From contig RCTD01000021.1 of assembly GCA_014898415.1 (NCBI GenBank), forward strand, positions 806,001 through 870,000: 64,000 nucleotides of DNA, read 5' to 3'. Below are positions 12,574-23,043 of the stretch, piece after piece. This stretch comes from Stromatinia cepivora. Taxonomy: Eukaryota; Ascomycota; Leotiomycetes; Helotiales; Sclerotiniaceae. Every line of letters begins with the position of its first letter. Position 1 is the first letter of the stretch. A program made the translations under genes and the position numbers. The notes below the pieces were generated by a model, which was given only the letters and a program-made list of their open reading frames with translations, ran no database searches and was not told the origin of the DNA.

Positions 12574-13030
12574 CATATCTTGAGTGAAAAGACTGAGAGG
12601 TAGGTGGTAGGGCGTTTGGGGTAGGCTGCTTTTTTATCGTTGCGGCGATGGTGAATGATACAGTAGATGGTTCAGCTTTTATGATTATCATATGGCTTGC
12701 GTTTGCAAATCAACTCACGTACATATATTGGTGGAATCGGAGCGCATGAAAATTACTTGCTTAATTGTTTATTACATGTGTGACGGCAAGCGAGCGAAAA
12801 ACGCATCTAGCTTTGCATATGGGTGGTTTATTCTATACTTGGTGAGCTGGATTATGGGTATAATTGAGAGTTGAATTGGGGATGGGGGGGATGGAAGGAG
12901 GGGAGATAGTGTTACGAAAGTGGATGGTTGAAAAATCAATGAGAAGATATGGGGGGTGGGAAAGGAAAGAAAAGGGGATGGGGATTGGAAGAGTATATGC
13001 TATAGGGGTGGAGTGGGATGGGATACGATG

Positions 13031-13075
13031 GAGTGCGATGGATTGGAGTGCGATGGATTGGAGTGCGATGGGTTG
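13031..13075. repeat. 15-bp tandem repeat, three copies
   Basis: Unit GAGTGCGATGGATTG is repeated three times; the third copy differs at one base. A decayed fourth unit follows to about 13090. It sits in G-rich DNA downstream of the CK2 beta gene. Confidence 0.9.
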
Positions 13076-13152
13076 AAGTGCGATGTGATGGTTGTACCTA
13101 GCTTTGAAAGAAGCTCAATAGCTCAATATCGGATATCGGATAATTGATCAAT

Positions 13153-13264
13153 AGTTGATGAGTTGATGAGTTGATGAGTTGATGAGTTGATGAGTTGATG
13201 AGTTGATGAGTTGATGAGTTGATGAGTTGATGAGTTGATGAGTTGATGAGTTGATGAGTTGATG
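13153..13264. repeat. 8-bp minisatellite (AGTTGATG), 14 perfect copies
   Basis: Fourteen uninterrupted identical octamers, with no spacers, bounded by a single-base variant unit on the right. This is a slippage-type tandem repeat rather than a CRISPR array. Perfect identity suggests recent expansion and probable length polymorphism between strains. Confidence 0.97.
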
Positions 13265-16200
13265 ACTTGATATGAGGATTTTTATCTTGCGCTTGGTGGT
13301 GCTGGGGGGTTAGTGTGGAGGGTGTGGATGTTTATCTTGCTTGTCTTGCTTGATGATATATTTACTTGTATTCCCACGCCCACTCACACTAATTTTCATT
13401 TGAAAGTAGATAGAAGAAAGACTCATTTTGCTGGTATTAGAAAATACTTAAGTCGTCGTAGGCATGGAGGTTTGGGGATTGATAGATGGTGATGATGATC
13501 AAAATTATGTGGTGGAAGTGGGATGGGAATGGGAATGGGAATGGGAAATGTTATAATAGGGGGGGTGGTAGGGTGGTAGGGTAAGGAATTATACTGGATG
13601 TTGAGTGTTAAGAGTTAAGTGTAAGAGTTATCTTCCCTTTCTTCCGTGTCTGTGTGGGTATGCTAGAAGGTCATTCAAGATTAAGGATAGTTGGTTAGTT
13701 AGCTATCCCTTCAATTCCGGCTCCAAATCCTAACTCTTAACTCTTAACTCAAATTTTTGTAGGTTTAATGGTATAGGTGTAGGTGTTTATTTCTAATTGT
13801 TTATGATTGCATATGGTTATGGTTGTGATTAGGAGAGAGAGATACAATAGAGTTTATATAATAGGGCCTATATACAAAGAGATATTAATATTAATATTAC
13901 TCTCTATCAAGAGGAAAATGAAAAAATAGTTCGTGGAAAGGAGGGGGGGAAGGAGGAATTTTTATATTTTTGGATTTGTTTGCGTTGGGTTGGGTTTGGC
14001 TTCGTCGTGAAAATGGGTTTGGATTGGATGGAATAGTGGATATAGTCTATGTGTTCTCTACGATTTTTGTTTTGTTTCATTTTGTACTGAGATTGAGATT
14101 GAATTTGAGATTGAGTTTTATGCATAAGTATGAGTATACATTGGTATTTATGTAGGTATCTGTATTGGTAACCGCGACAGGGATTTGAATTCTCGCCTCT
14201 TTTTAAGGGAAAGGGGGAAAGGTGGGAAGGGGAAAGGGAGTTTATGTTCGTGAGTTGGTGGGAGATTGGAGTTGACACTAGGGTTAGGAATGTAATACTT
14301 TAGTATTATAAGATTTATCATTTTTGGGAGTGCCTTTAAATGGTGAGGGGACCGCAAATTGGGGGGGGGGTAAAAGAGTATGAATTTGGTGACTTGCTAA
14401 TAGGTAATTTTCTGGGTAGGAGAGGGAAGTTTTGAAGGATGGGTGGAGAAAGGATGAAGGACGGCGGATCAAAATGGAGATTTTGGATATATGGGATAAA
14501 TCGAGAAGGAGATGTTTGGAGGTTGTATTGTACGTTGAATCTAAACGCACTAGAAAGATTGCTGGCCCCTCTTTCTATTCTTGATTTTATTTCTTAATTT
14601 TACATATATTATGGAGGCCTACTCGCTATAGTATCTTTCCAATACCAATCCTCTCAACTCAGCAACTACTCAATTTCGTAAATACAATGAAGTAGTATCA
14701 TATATTTCATTGAACAACCACTTCCACAGAGTGAAACCCATCTCTTGAGCACTATCCAAGGAGGTCTCGACACCTAGGAATAAAAAAGCAAGATTATAAA
14801 AGTATTGATTGTAAGATCTATATAAATCAAAATTTAAGAAAATATAAAATATATTATAATTACAATTTCAATCATTTACAAAATAAACCTTTCAAAAAGT
14901 TGCTTGAAGTTTAAGTAATAAGTATTTTCCGTCCTCCAAATTTTTAGAAAACATCCATACTTTTATAATTAAACTCTACATACCTTCAAGGATCATAATA
15001 GTAGATTCTGTGTCTATGTATCCATCTATCCTGCACCCTACCCTTCCCTCCCCCCTATCATCAATATTTGTAGAAATCTAACTCTATAATGTTCATCTCC
15101 ATATCCTTTGCTTTATATAGTTTCTTCATCTCTATCCCTGTACCTTTCCACATTCTTCCCCATTTCCCTCTTCCCATCCCCATTACCTCCAATCCCATCC
15201 TAAATGTACAAACTACGCCTGAATCACTTCAAAAATCCAATGCCGGCTGCCTTCTCACATAAATACAGACAGACACAAAATAACATCTCCCGCTACCAAA
15301 TCCCAAAGAATACCAACAGAAAGTATTAACTTCTTATTCATATAATCATGAAGATTAGTTATAATTGGTTTTTATTTCGTGGTGTTCTTATTGCCCTTAT
15401 GTGGTCCGTTGTATCTAAGTCTTTATTTATTCTTTATACATAACTAATAAGAGTTTAAATTTACCCGCTCCTCAAACATTTAAATCTTTAAATCTAAACG
15501 GAACACGAAAATCGAAATTTATTCTATATCTATAATCTATAATCTATGGCAGACTTTCAAATAATAAATAGCAAGATAATCTATACCACTGCCGAAATAA
15601 AGATATGACAGGTACTAGGTAGGTAACCGCAATACCTCAGAACCTAAATTAAACTCGTCAAGGATACAAATCATTACACGGCACTCGCAACATGTTTCGA
15701 CGATGCATTTCCTGGGGAAAGAGATAGAAGCGAGGAAATACCAGGTAAGCATTCGGAAATAGATCTTCTGCATGTGAAGATATTGTTTAGCGAAGCAAGG
15801 AGAGGGCTATTGTTTGATTTGTTCGGTCGAATGCGTGGTGAAGTGTTTTGATTGTTGATTTTTTTTGTATATATTCATGTATACTCTGTACTAAACGAAT
15901 AGCTATTGAACTTACAAGAGCCATATATTGTCCTGCTTAAAGATTTCCGATTTCCTCCGATCTTTTCTGTCTCCATCGATACAGAGGGATGCTTCAGCAA
16001 GGCGGCCTCTTCCGTAGTCCATGCTGCCGGTCCCCGCTGATATCCTCCCGAGCTTGAGATAATCTCTCGATTGAGATTCTCTCCTCTCATAGTTAAGTTG
16101 TTTATTCATTGACACCGTTTGCCAAGATTGAACACTGTTAATCGAAAATTTCCTCTTGGACGTGTATACTCTCTCTGCATCATCCCCTTACATTGCCACA

Positions 16201-17983
16201 AGTCATCTTCAGATCATCTCGCTTATTTTGCGTCAAGAATTCATGGCGTAGAGAGCTCGAGCTCAGTGGTCTGGATTTGTATCGGTGTGGGAGACAGATG
16301 CATTACTGCAGAAATACCTGAAATTTTGTGTGAGCCTAATATACGTCTTTAACCGGTATTATACATAAAGCTTACAGTGGTACTTTTTGAAGATATCGTT
16401 GCGTCTTGATTACGTCGGTTTATACTGCGGTTTGTGTATCGTTTTATTCAATTCCATCTTCCAGAGCTAAAATGTAACAGTTTGCCGATACCTATATGCA
16501 ATGAATCTATGACGCTAGAAGCACCCTTTGAAATTTGCCTTTATGTGTAGATGCCTTGGTGATGGGGGTTGTTCTATTATGGGAGAGAACGAAAATCCCG
16601 CGACGTGCACAGTCAAGGGATGTTCAAATGCAAGAAGTGAGATATCAGCCGAAGAATACAAAAGCGAATATAGCGTATTAAAAACAGGTACGATCTGGCC
16701 TTGGATGGAATTAGGGTAAAAATCATCTGCTATCTAGTACCCGACAAGCTAAGTGTCCTATATCGTCCAGGAACCAGGAACCAGATTCATCACATGTTGG
16801 GCCGTGGAAACTACCGGAAACCACCCGGGGAGCTCGCTGAGTTTAATCTGTTGCGTTTATCCGTTTCCGAACTATGGCTTTCCAGAAATTCGAAACTTCG
16901 ATTCCTGCTATGGGAAATACACCTTGAATCAGCAGAGTTCAATCTGCGTATATTTTTTAGAAGATAAATGTGCCGTATTCGTCACCACAACGATTGTACT
17001 ACAGAGCTTGGTAGTCAACAGACATCATTTTTACAAAATGTCTTGGTAGTACATAATGAAACACCCCCACCTGTGAAGTGTCACTCGTGGAGTAGCTTAC
17101 CAAATTCAAAATACATACCAGCGCGTCCATCATTCCACACCTATCCCGATCCCCACCATCTGACTCATATTTACGATAAATCAGCCCACTTGCACAAGCC
17201 AGCTCTTTCAGTTTCACCATAAAGAGACAGAAGACTCCGCAGCCATGCCAATTTCAGATGAGAGATAAGGACGACAACGATTCACAAATATGGGTAAGTC
17301 AGACACAACAACGCATATCGCACCAATTCTAAACAGGGTCCTATATGATGAGTCGAATAAATCATATATAGAGAACTAGGGATTAATCAAGTCGATTGAA
17401 TCATATGTAGGAAGATAGAGAAGTGACAACTTGATATCTTAGGTAAAGAGGGAAGGGAAGAGATTAGCGGAGTGGATACTTTTGGGCTATGATTAAACTT
17501 AGTGGAAGGCTTCAAGAGGAGCAAGAGATCTAATGCTTATGTATATGTACTTATGCTACTCAAAGTCATACTTGTTCATAAAATAGAGAGAAGGTACATA
17601 AGAATTAAAATTCCCCTTGTAGCTTTAGGGTATGAAACCCAATGATTATGCTCTACAGCCAGTGATGTAGTGGTATGTTTCCCTTGGTTGAATTCGAACG
17701 TCGAATTCGGTGGGCAAAAAGATGAAATGAACTCCATATTAATACATCGCTATACTTGCGGGAGAAATCGGTCAAAAACAAAGAAAAGGTCATTTGTTCT
17801 TACCTAATAGTTTTCGCGCCACATTGCACAGCCACCGCCACATATACCACATAAGAAGCTCTCTTCATCAAGTCAAGACTTCAAGTTTTTATACCCATTA
17901 TCCAGCCACTTCATTCATTCTCTATCACTACAAGAGATTACCAACCAGAAAAACAATCAATCTTCAAAAGATCCCCACACAAA

Positions 17984-18166
17984 ATGCCATCCTTTACCGA
18001 AACTCCTTCAACCTCCGCCAACGAGGTGCCAAACTCCACTACGGCAAATACCTTAAACGATCAATCAACACAGACAGCGCAGAAAACCGAGGCTCAACTA
18101 GAGGCCGATAGATTATATGAGGAGAGAATTGAGGAGGAATATGCTAAGAGAGAAGGTGGTGCTTAG
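17984..18166 (+). CDS. Small conserved-looking acidic protein (60 aa)
   Basis: An intronless ORF with a good fungal start context (CACAAAATGCC) after a long CT/CA-rich leader. The N-terminal half is Ser/Thr/Asn-rich and probably disordered. The C-terminal half (EAQLEADRLYEERIEEEYAK, ending in REGGA) is strongly charged and helical in character. I have the impression that proteins with this C-terminus are widespread in filamentous ascomycetes, but I cannot name a family or function. There is no signal peptide and no cysteines. The stop is followed by an ordinary AT-rich 3' region. It could instead be an exon of a larger gene, but no donor site is obvious. Confidence 0.6.
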   Translation: MPSFTETPSTSANEVPNSTTANTLNDQSTQTAQKTEAQLEADRLYEERIEEEYAKREGGA

Positions 18167-19592
18167 GATGAAGTGGGAAGACATCAACGTGAAGAGACTT
18201 CTTTTATCACGTTTCTTCGGTGGCAAAAATCTATGGATGAAATGGTATCATGGAGATAGTACCTTGAGTCAAGCAAACATTGAAGCCTTTGGAGGATTGA
18301 CCATGGAGAATCTGGGGGGATTTTACACGTAGCATTAATGATATCATTGCTCTCTCCTTCACCGTTCATGCAACTTCGTCATTTTACAAGTGAAATCCGA
18401 ACAAAGGCCCTCATCATCCCCATGTCTTCGGAGTTACGGAGTATTAACATAACATCTTGTTCGGTATCGTAGTCTTTCAATGCAGCGGTAAGCATATAAA
18501 AATCTTTAACCTTCTGGGTCCTTTTCAAGCCCTCCCCTGGTCTTCATTCGCGCCCTGAAAGCTTGACATCGGTAGAGTGAATGTCTTCAACCAATCCTAT
18601 CGCATGTTTTGTAATAAAGCCGTCAAATAGCCAATGGCAAAACGGATATTAACAAGCAAGGAGGATATTATAGAAGCTTGGCGTGTGGAGTCCCTGAATT
18701 TTCTACTTTTGTTTGGAGCTCCGGGTCGATCAATGCGTTTGTTTGGTTTTGTGGTTTTGTGTTCCTGTGTGTTGGTGGTGTAGTATTTTGGCTATGAACC
18801 AACCACACAACAAAATTTGCAATTGATATGGAAATCTGATATCAAAGTCCGGTAGCCATAAACAGAAATATAAGGAGATGGATATCATAGTTTCTAATTT
18901 AAATGTTTCATCTCTCGTCCAAGTTTTTTTTTTAATAGATATTCTACCCATGAAAATTATATCTGCCGAATTCCCCGCTTTCAATGTTAAATGTTCCTAT
19001 CTCCTTTAGGATAAGCGCAAACGGGTATGATCCATTGACGCACAAAGAAACTAGGTACTCGCCCCATAAGTGAATCTCAAAACCCATCAACCAATCATGA
19101 TTCATGTATTACCCACGTTCGACGAATGAAAAGAGAGATAATTAATGGTCAGCAACCTCTAAATGTTCAAACAATAAATTAATTAATCATTGAAAATGGA
19201 TACAAAAAAATTCCACTTTTCTCTACCTCACTTGCATAAGCTCTTAAGCTATTAATTGATTGATACCTACGATCTAACATATAAAGATCTAGAGATGGTC
19301 TCCCTTTTTATTCTCATAAATCCATTTCTCAAGCCGAAACCAAATCAGGAATAATATCCAACAAGGTGCAAACAGCCAGAGAGCTAAGATCAAGAATTAG
19401 AAAAAACTTTCATTTTTTATTTCAATACCAAAACCATCAATCTTTTTCTTCTCTGAAATTACAATTGTAGAGAGACATCTTCGTTAAATGACATCACAAG
19501 TACAACTTGTCCTCTCGTACAGAAAATTCCACAACCAATTGTGAAGAGAAAACAAACACAACATAAATCCATACATATCACCTACCGCAGCC
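18167..19592. other. Intergenic region upstream of CCC1-like gene
   Basis: No gene supported. The short ORFs at 18184-18369 and 18730-18984 look like chance frames. The right end (19.3-19.6 kb) is AC-rich and free of in-frame starts, consistent with a promoter and 5' leader for the transporter. Confidence 0.45.
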
Positions 19593-20707
19593 ATGGTTTT
19601 AGTTGCTCTCAAAAACCTCTTCTTTTATCAAGAGATCATTCCTAAACAACCCAAATCAAATCGAGAACCAAGAATACCAGAAATAGATTACACTACATCT
19701 AGACAACCCCTCCTATCATCAAATGGCAACATCAATCCCAGTTCGGAATCCGTCGAAAGAAATCTTGACGATGATGAAAGTACATTGGATTTAGAGTCTC
19801 AAGATTCGAGATCGGAAAAATCGTCAAGGAAGAAAGGATGGAGAATTGATGCGAGAGTTATTTCGGATGCGACTATTGGTTTGAGTGATGGGTTGACGGT
19901 ACCATTTGCTTTAACAGCTGGATTATCGGCTTTTGGGGATTCGAAGGTTGTTATTGGGGGTGGAATGGCGGAATTGATTGCTGGGGCTATTTCTATGGGT
20001 TTGGGTGGATATCTTGCTGCTAAGAGTGAACTGTGAGTTAACCCTTTAATTTTGCTGGAAAAGGTATTTCGGCGGTATGATGAAGTTATTATCAAATAGT
20101 CTGCCTCCACGGCAGTGGCCCCCGGAGGGCTAGCGGAGCGTCATTTGGTTCAGGAGTTGAATTTACTAACAATTTTATAAGTGCATCATATCATGCCAAA
20201 CGAGAAAAGACCATAAAACGAATAGAAACCGATCTTCAAGGCGTACTGTCCGATCTCAAAGAAGTATTCGAGCCATACAATTTACCCAAACACATAATCG
20301 AAGATCTCACTACCCACCTTGCTAATTGTTCAACGGATCTTCTCACCGACTTTGTGATGCAATTTCAACACTGCGAAGAAGAACCTGCTACATCTCGTGC
20401 CTTTACATCCGCTCTTACAATCTCACTTGGATATTTCCTCGGTGGTTTATTACCTTTGTTACCTTATCTTTTCGTAACCCATGTTTATCAAGGATTATAC
20501 ATCTCGATTGTGGTAATGGTAATTACATTATTCGTTTTCGGATATGTAAAGACAGGTACGATCACAGGATTTAAAGAGGGAAAATGTATTCGAAGAAATT
20601 GTCAGGGTGGTGTTGAAATGGTAATTGTGGGAAGTGTGGCGGCAGCTGCAGCGATGGGATTAGTGAGGTTATTTCAACCTGAAGGAGATGCTGGAATGGG
20701 ATTTTGA
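19593..20707 (+). CDS. CCC1: CCC1/VIT1-family vacuolar iron/manganese transporter
   Basis: Predicted vacuolar membrane transporter moving Fe2+ and/or Mn2+ into the vacuole. Exons 19593-20032 and 20182-20707, one 149-bp intron (GTGAGT...TACTAAC...AAG), 321 aa. The VIT signature is clear: DATIGLSDGLTVPFALTAGL at about residues 91-110, then AELIAGAISMGLGGYLAAKS across the end of exon 1. The cytosolic loop after the intron (KREKTIKRIETDLQGVLSDL, then YNLPKHIIEDL) is the helical metal-binding linker of the family. Three more hydrophobic segments follow (SLGYFLGGLLPLLPYLF and the next two). The first 85 residues are a hydrophilic, acidic tail that is probably cytosolic. The intron contains an odd GC-rich block, listed separately. 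Confidence 0.93.
20101..20141. other. GC-rich hairpin-forming block inside the CCC1 intron
   Basis: A roughly 40-bp GC-rich block sits in an otherwise AT-rich intron. It contains two small inverted repeats: CTGCC/GGCAG around a 5-nt loop, and GCCC/GGGC around CCGGA. The composition differs sharply from both flanks, which suggests an inserted fragment. No coding role, since it lies between clear splice sites. Confidence 0.6.
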
Positions 20708-21528
20708 GTACAAGTTGTGAATAAGGGAGGGATTTATTGGTTAATGAATTTATGGATTGATGATGGCGTTAAGAGGAAAATGGGTGGGTGGTTTACTATG
20801 GAAAGATAGGGCATTTGGATGGCGTTTGAGGAAAATTTACTCTCGAGAATATCGATAGAGTTTTCTTATTCATACTTGTATCTAGTTCCGAAGGAGGGAC
20901 TACTCTTCAATAACATCTGGATGTTTGAAGAATATTTATCTGGAGAATCTTCAAATTATCTGCAACTTTCAAGTGCGATGTTTACCTACCTACAATATCT
21001 TCTCTTCATCTCATCCTGGACAAGAACCTTCATCATGAACATTTACCTTTCTAACACAGTAAATGTAAATAGAGAACAAAAGCAATACAAGATGGATATA
21101 TTAGTAATATACCCAAATTTTCAAATAGCAAATGACACTGTACAGTTTCTTCTCACATAGAAATTATATTCACTTAACTTAACTTAACTTACCTATTCTC
21201 CAAACCATACCAACATCTCACATCAAATACCTCCACCATCTTCACCGCGGGGCATTTATGTAAGTTTACTACCTAGGTAGCTATAGCTATAGCTGACTAA
21301 TCATAACCCTGCGTCGCGAACCTCAGAGTAATTATTATAATTTCCATCCCGCAACAAGCACTTCAGACATACATACATACATATATGAAAACTCACAACT
21401 TCTGCATCTAGTCTCCGCACATTATTATATTCCCTGCTTCTAACGATCTCCTCTCAAATTTCTAATTTGCGATTTCCAATTTCTAAACACATTCTAACCA
21501 ACCGACCAAATAAGAAAAGAGAGAGAAA
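20708..21528. other. Intergenic region between CCC1 and prefoldin 5
   Basis: This probably contains the transporter 3' UTR and the prefoldin promoter. An open frame at 20819-21160 has no recognisable motif and lies where 3' UTR is expected, so it is not called. Short simple repeats occur: CTTAA units at about 21174-21190 and CATA units at about 21368-21383. Confidence 0.45.
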
Positions 21529-22709
21529 ATGTCTCAAAAATCCCAACAAAGTTCGTCTTCTCCCCTCCTCCCCCCCCTTCCCCATTACCATTCCCTTGCT
21601 CATCCCCCCATAACCTCCCAAATGTCAACCCCCCCCCCCTTCCCCAAAAAAAACCAAACCAAACTAACTCTCCCCCCCCCCCTCCCAAAAAATAGTCGAC
21701 CTAACCACCCTCACAACCCCGCAACTAAGCCAAGTAAAAAAGCAACTCGACGACGAACTCGAACATCTTACTTCTTCCTTCCAACAATTGCGCGCCGCGC
21801 AGAATAAGTTTCGGGAGTGTTTGAGGTGTATTGGGGTTGGAGTTGGGGGTGGAGTGGGAGTGGGAGTTGAAGGTTGGTTTTTTTTTGGTTTTTGGGGGGT
21901 TTTGTGGTTTTGAGGGGGAACGGTTTTGTGGTTTTGAAAGAGGAGGGGGAAGAGGAAAAGATGGGTTGATTGAAGGTTTGGAGGAAGGTCGCGGAGGGGA
22001 GGGAGGAATGGCAGAGCGGGGAGGGGAGAGGATGGGTATGAGGATTTGGGTTGTATAGGTGGTTGTGCAGACGGTTGTGGATGAGATGGGGCATTTGCGC
22101 CGGAGTCATTCTATACATGTGCTTGTGGAAGAAAGGCCAAACCTCAGATCCTCAGCCTCACCCCATCTATCCTTCCCTCCTCTGTTCCCCCCCCTATCCA
22201 CCCAAACCTCTCCTTCCCAAAAAACAACCCTTACCAAACCCACACCAAAGCACAAACAGCTAACACCCTCTTTCTTTCCCACAGGCAAACCAATCCTCGT
22301 ACCACTCACAACATCCCTCTACGTACCCGGACAATTAGCCGATACCGAGAATGTAATTGTAGATGTTGGAACTGGATTTTATGTTGAGAAGGTATGGATG
22401 GTTCAATCGCTCTTTCACCTCATACCGGAAAGTATATGCAACTTCTTTTCTAGAGAAGCTAACAACATACTACAGAGCACTAAAGATGCAACAAAGTTTT
22501 ATGAAGCAAAAGTTGAGGAAATTGGAACCAATTTGAAGGATTTGGAAATCATTGTCAATAATAAGTCAAACAGTTTACGAGTGGTTGAAGATGGTATGTT
22601 TCTTTGTTTTGTTACAAAATCATTGAATTTTTGCTAATATTTAAATATAGTTTTACGTCAGAAAGTTCTTAGCTCAAATGCCGGTACAGCTTCAGCTTCA
22701 ACATCTTGA
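21529..22709 (+). CDS. GIM5: Prefoldin subunit 5 (GimC alpha-type subunit)
   Basis: Subunit of the cytosolic prefoldin chaperone that hands actin and tubulin to the CCT chaperonin. Model: exons 21529-21550, 21696-21872, 22285-22391, 22476-22593 and 22651-22709; 160 aa. The coiled-coil arm ([20 protein letters not shown], then [12 protein letters not shown]) leads into the family core [20 protein letters not shown] and [15 protein letters not shown], and a second coiled coil ([20 protein letters not shown]) forms the end. Exon 2 ends with a Gly/Val-rich run ([13 protein letters not shown]) coded by G-tract DNA, an insertion relative to animal homologs. The first two introns (145 and 412 bp) use unusual GTTCGT and GTTGGT donors and are packed with C- and G-tracts, so exon 1 and the end of exon 2 are the least certain parts. 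Confidence 0.87.
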
Positions 22710-23043
22710 TATCTTTGCGCTATGGACGAAAAGGAAAAACAATGCCAAATTTCAAATAATCTCGTAGGAATCAAATCGTTCGGGACACCACAAAAGTCTT
22801 ATTGGTCAAGTCGAGGAAGAATACCAATTGGGGAACTCGCTGCGGGTTTTAGCCAAGTAAAGGTCGATTGAAAGTCCAATGATAATTCCTCTCATTCGAA
22901 GCTAGCAACAAGAAGAAATGAGAAAGGGATGATATAATGAACTCGGAAAGTGAGGTTGAATAGGCGATTCCCTGGAAGAGGGTTGTCAAGTAGGCCGAAA
23001 TAAGGAAACTGAATTTGCTTGATGTTCAATACCAATCGGGTGT

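Larger units (their letters stand above)
12574..17983. other. 5.4-kb gene-poor region with simple repeats
   Basis: No supportable protein gene was found. The left half (12.85-14.5 kb) is unusually G/purine-rich on the + strand. It includes a GGGAAT run near 13524, a 10-G run near 14365, and the tandem arrays listed separately. The centre (14.6-15.6 kb) is AT-rich. ORFs such as 13907-14278 (-) translate to low-complexity Ser/Pro/Lys-rich sequence expected from composition alone. The region could hold UTRs or a non-coding transcript, but nothing in the sequence proves this. Confidence 0.5.

Noticed and set aside
13153..13264. CRISPR-like regular array
   Set aside because: Units are 8 bp with no spacers; it is a simple tandem repeat in a eukaryotic genome.
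13907..14278. 123-codon minus-strand ORF
   Set aside because: The translation is Ser/Pro/Gln/Lys low-complexity sequence produced by purine-rich DNA; no homolog-like motif or splice structure.
17655..17710. tRNA-like D-arm word (GTGATGTAGTGGTA) followed by a TTCGAA-containing stretch
   Set aside because: No acceptor stem, anticodon arm or proper T-arm can be folded around it; the resemblance is limited to one arm.
20819..21160. 113-codon + strand ORF after the CCC1-like gene
   Set aside because: It lies where the 3' UTR is expected and has no recognisable motif or good start context.
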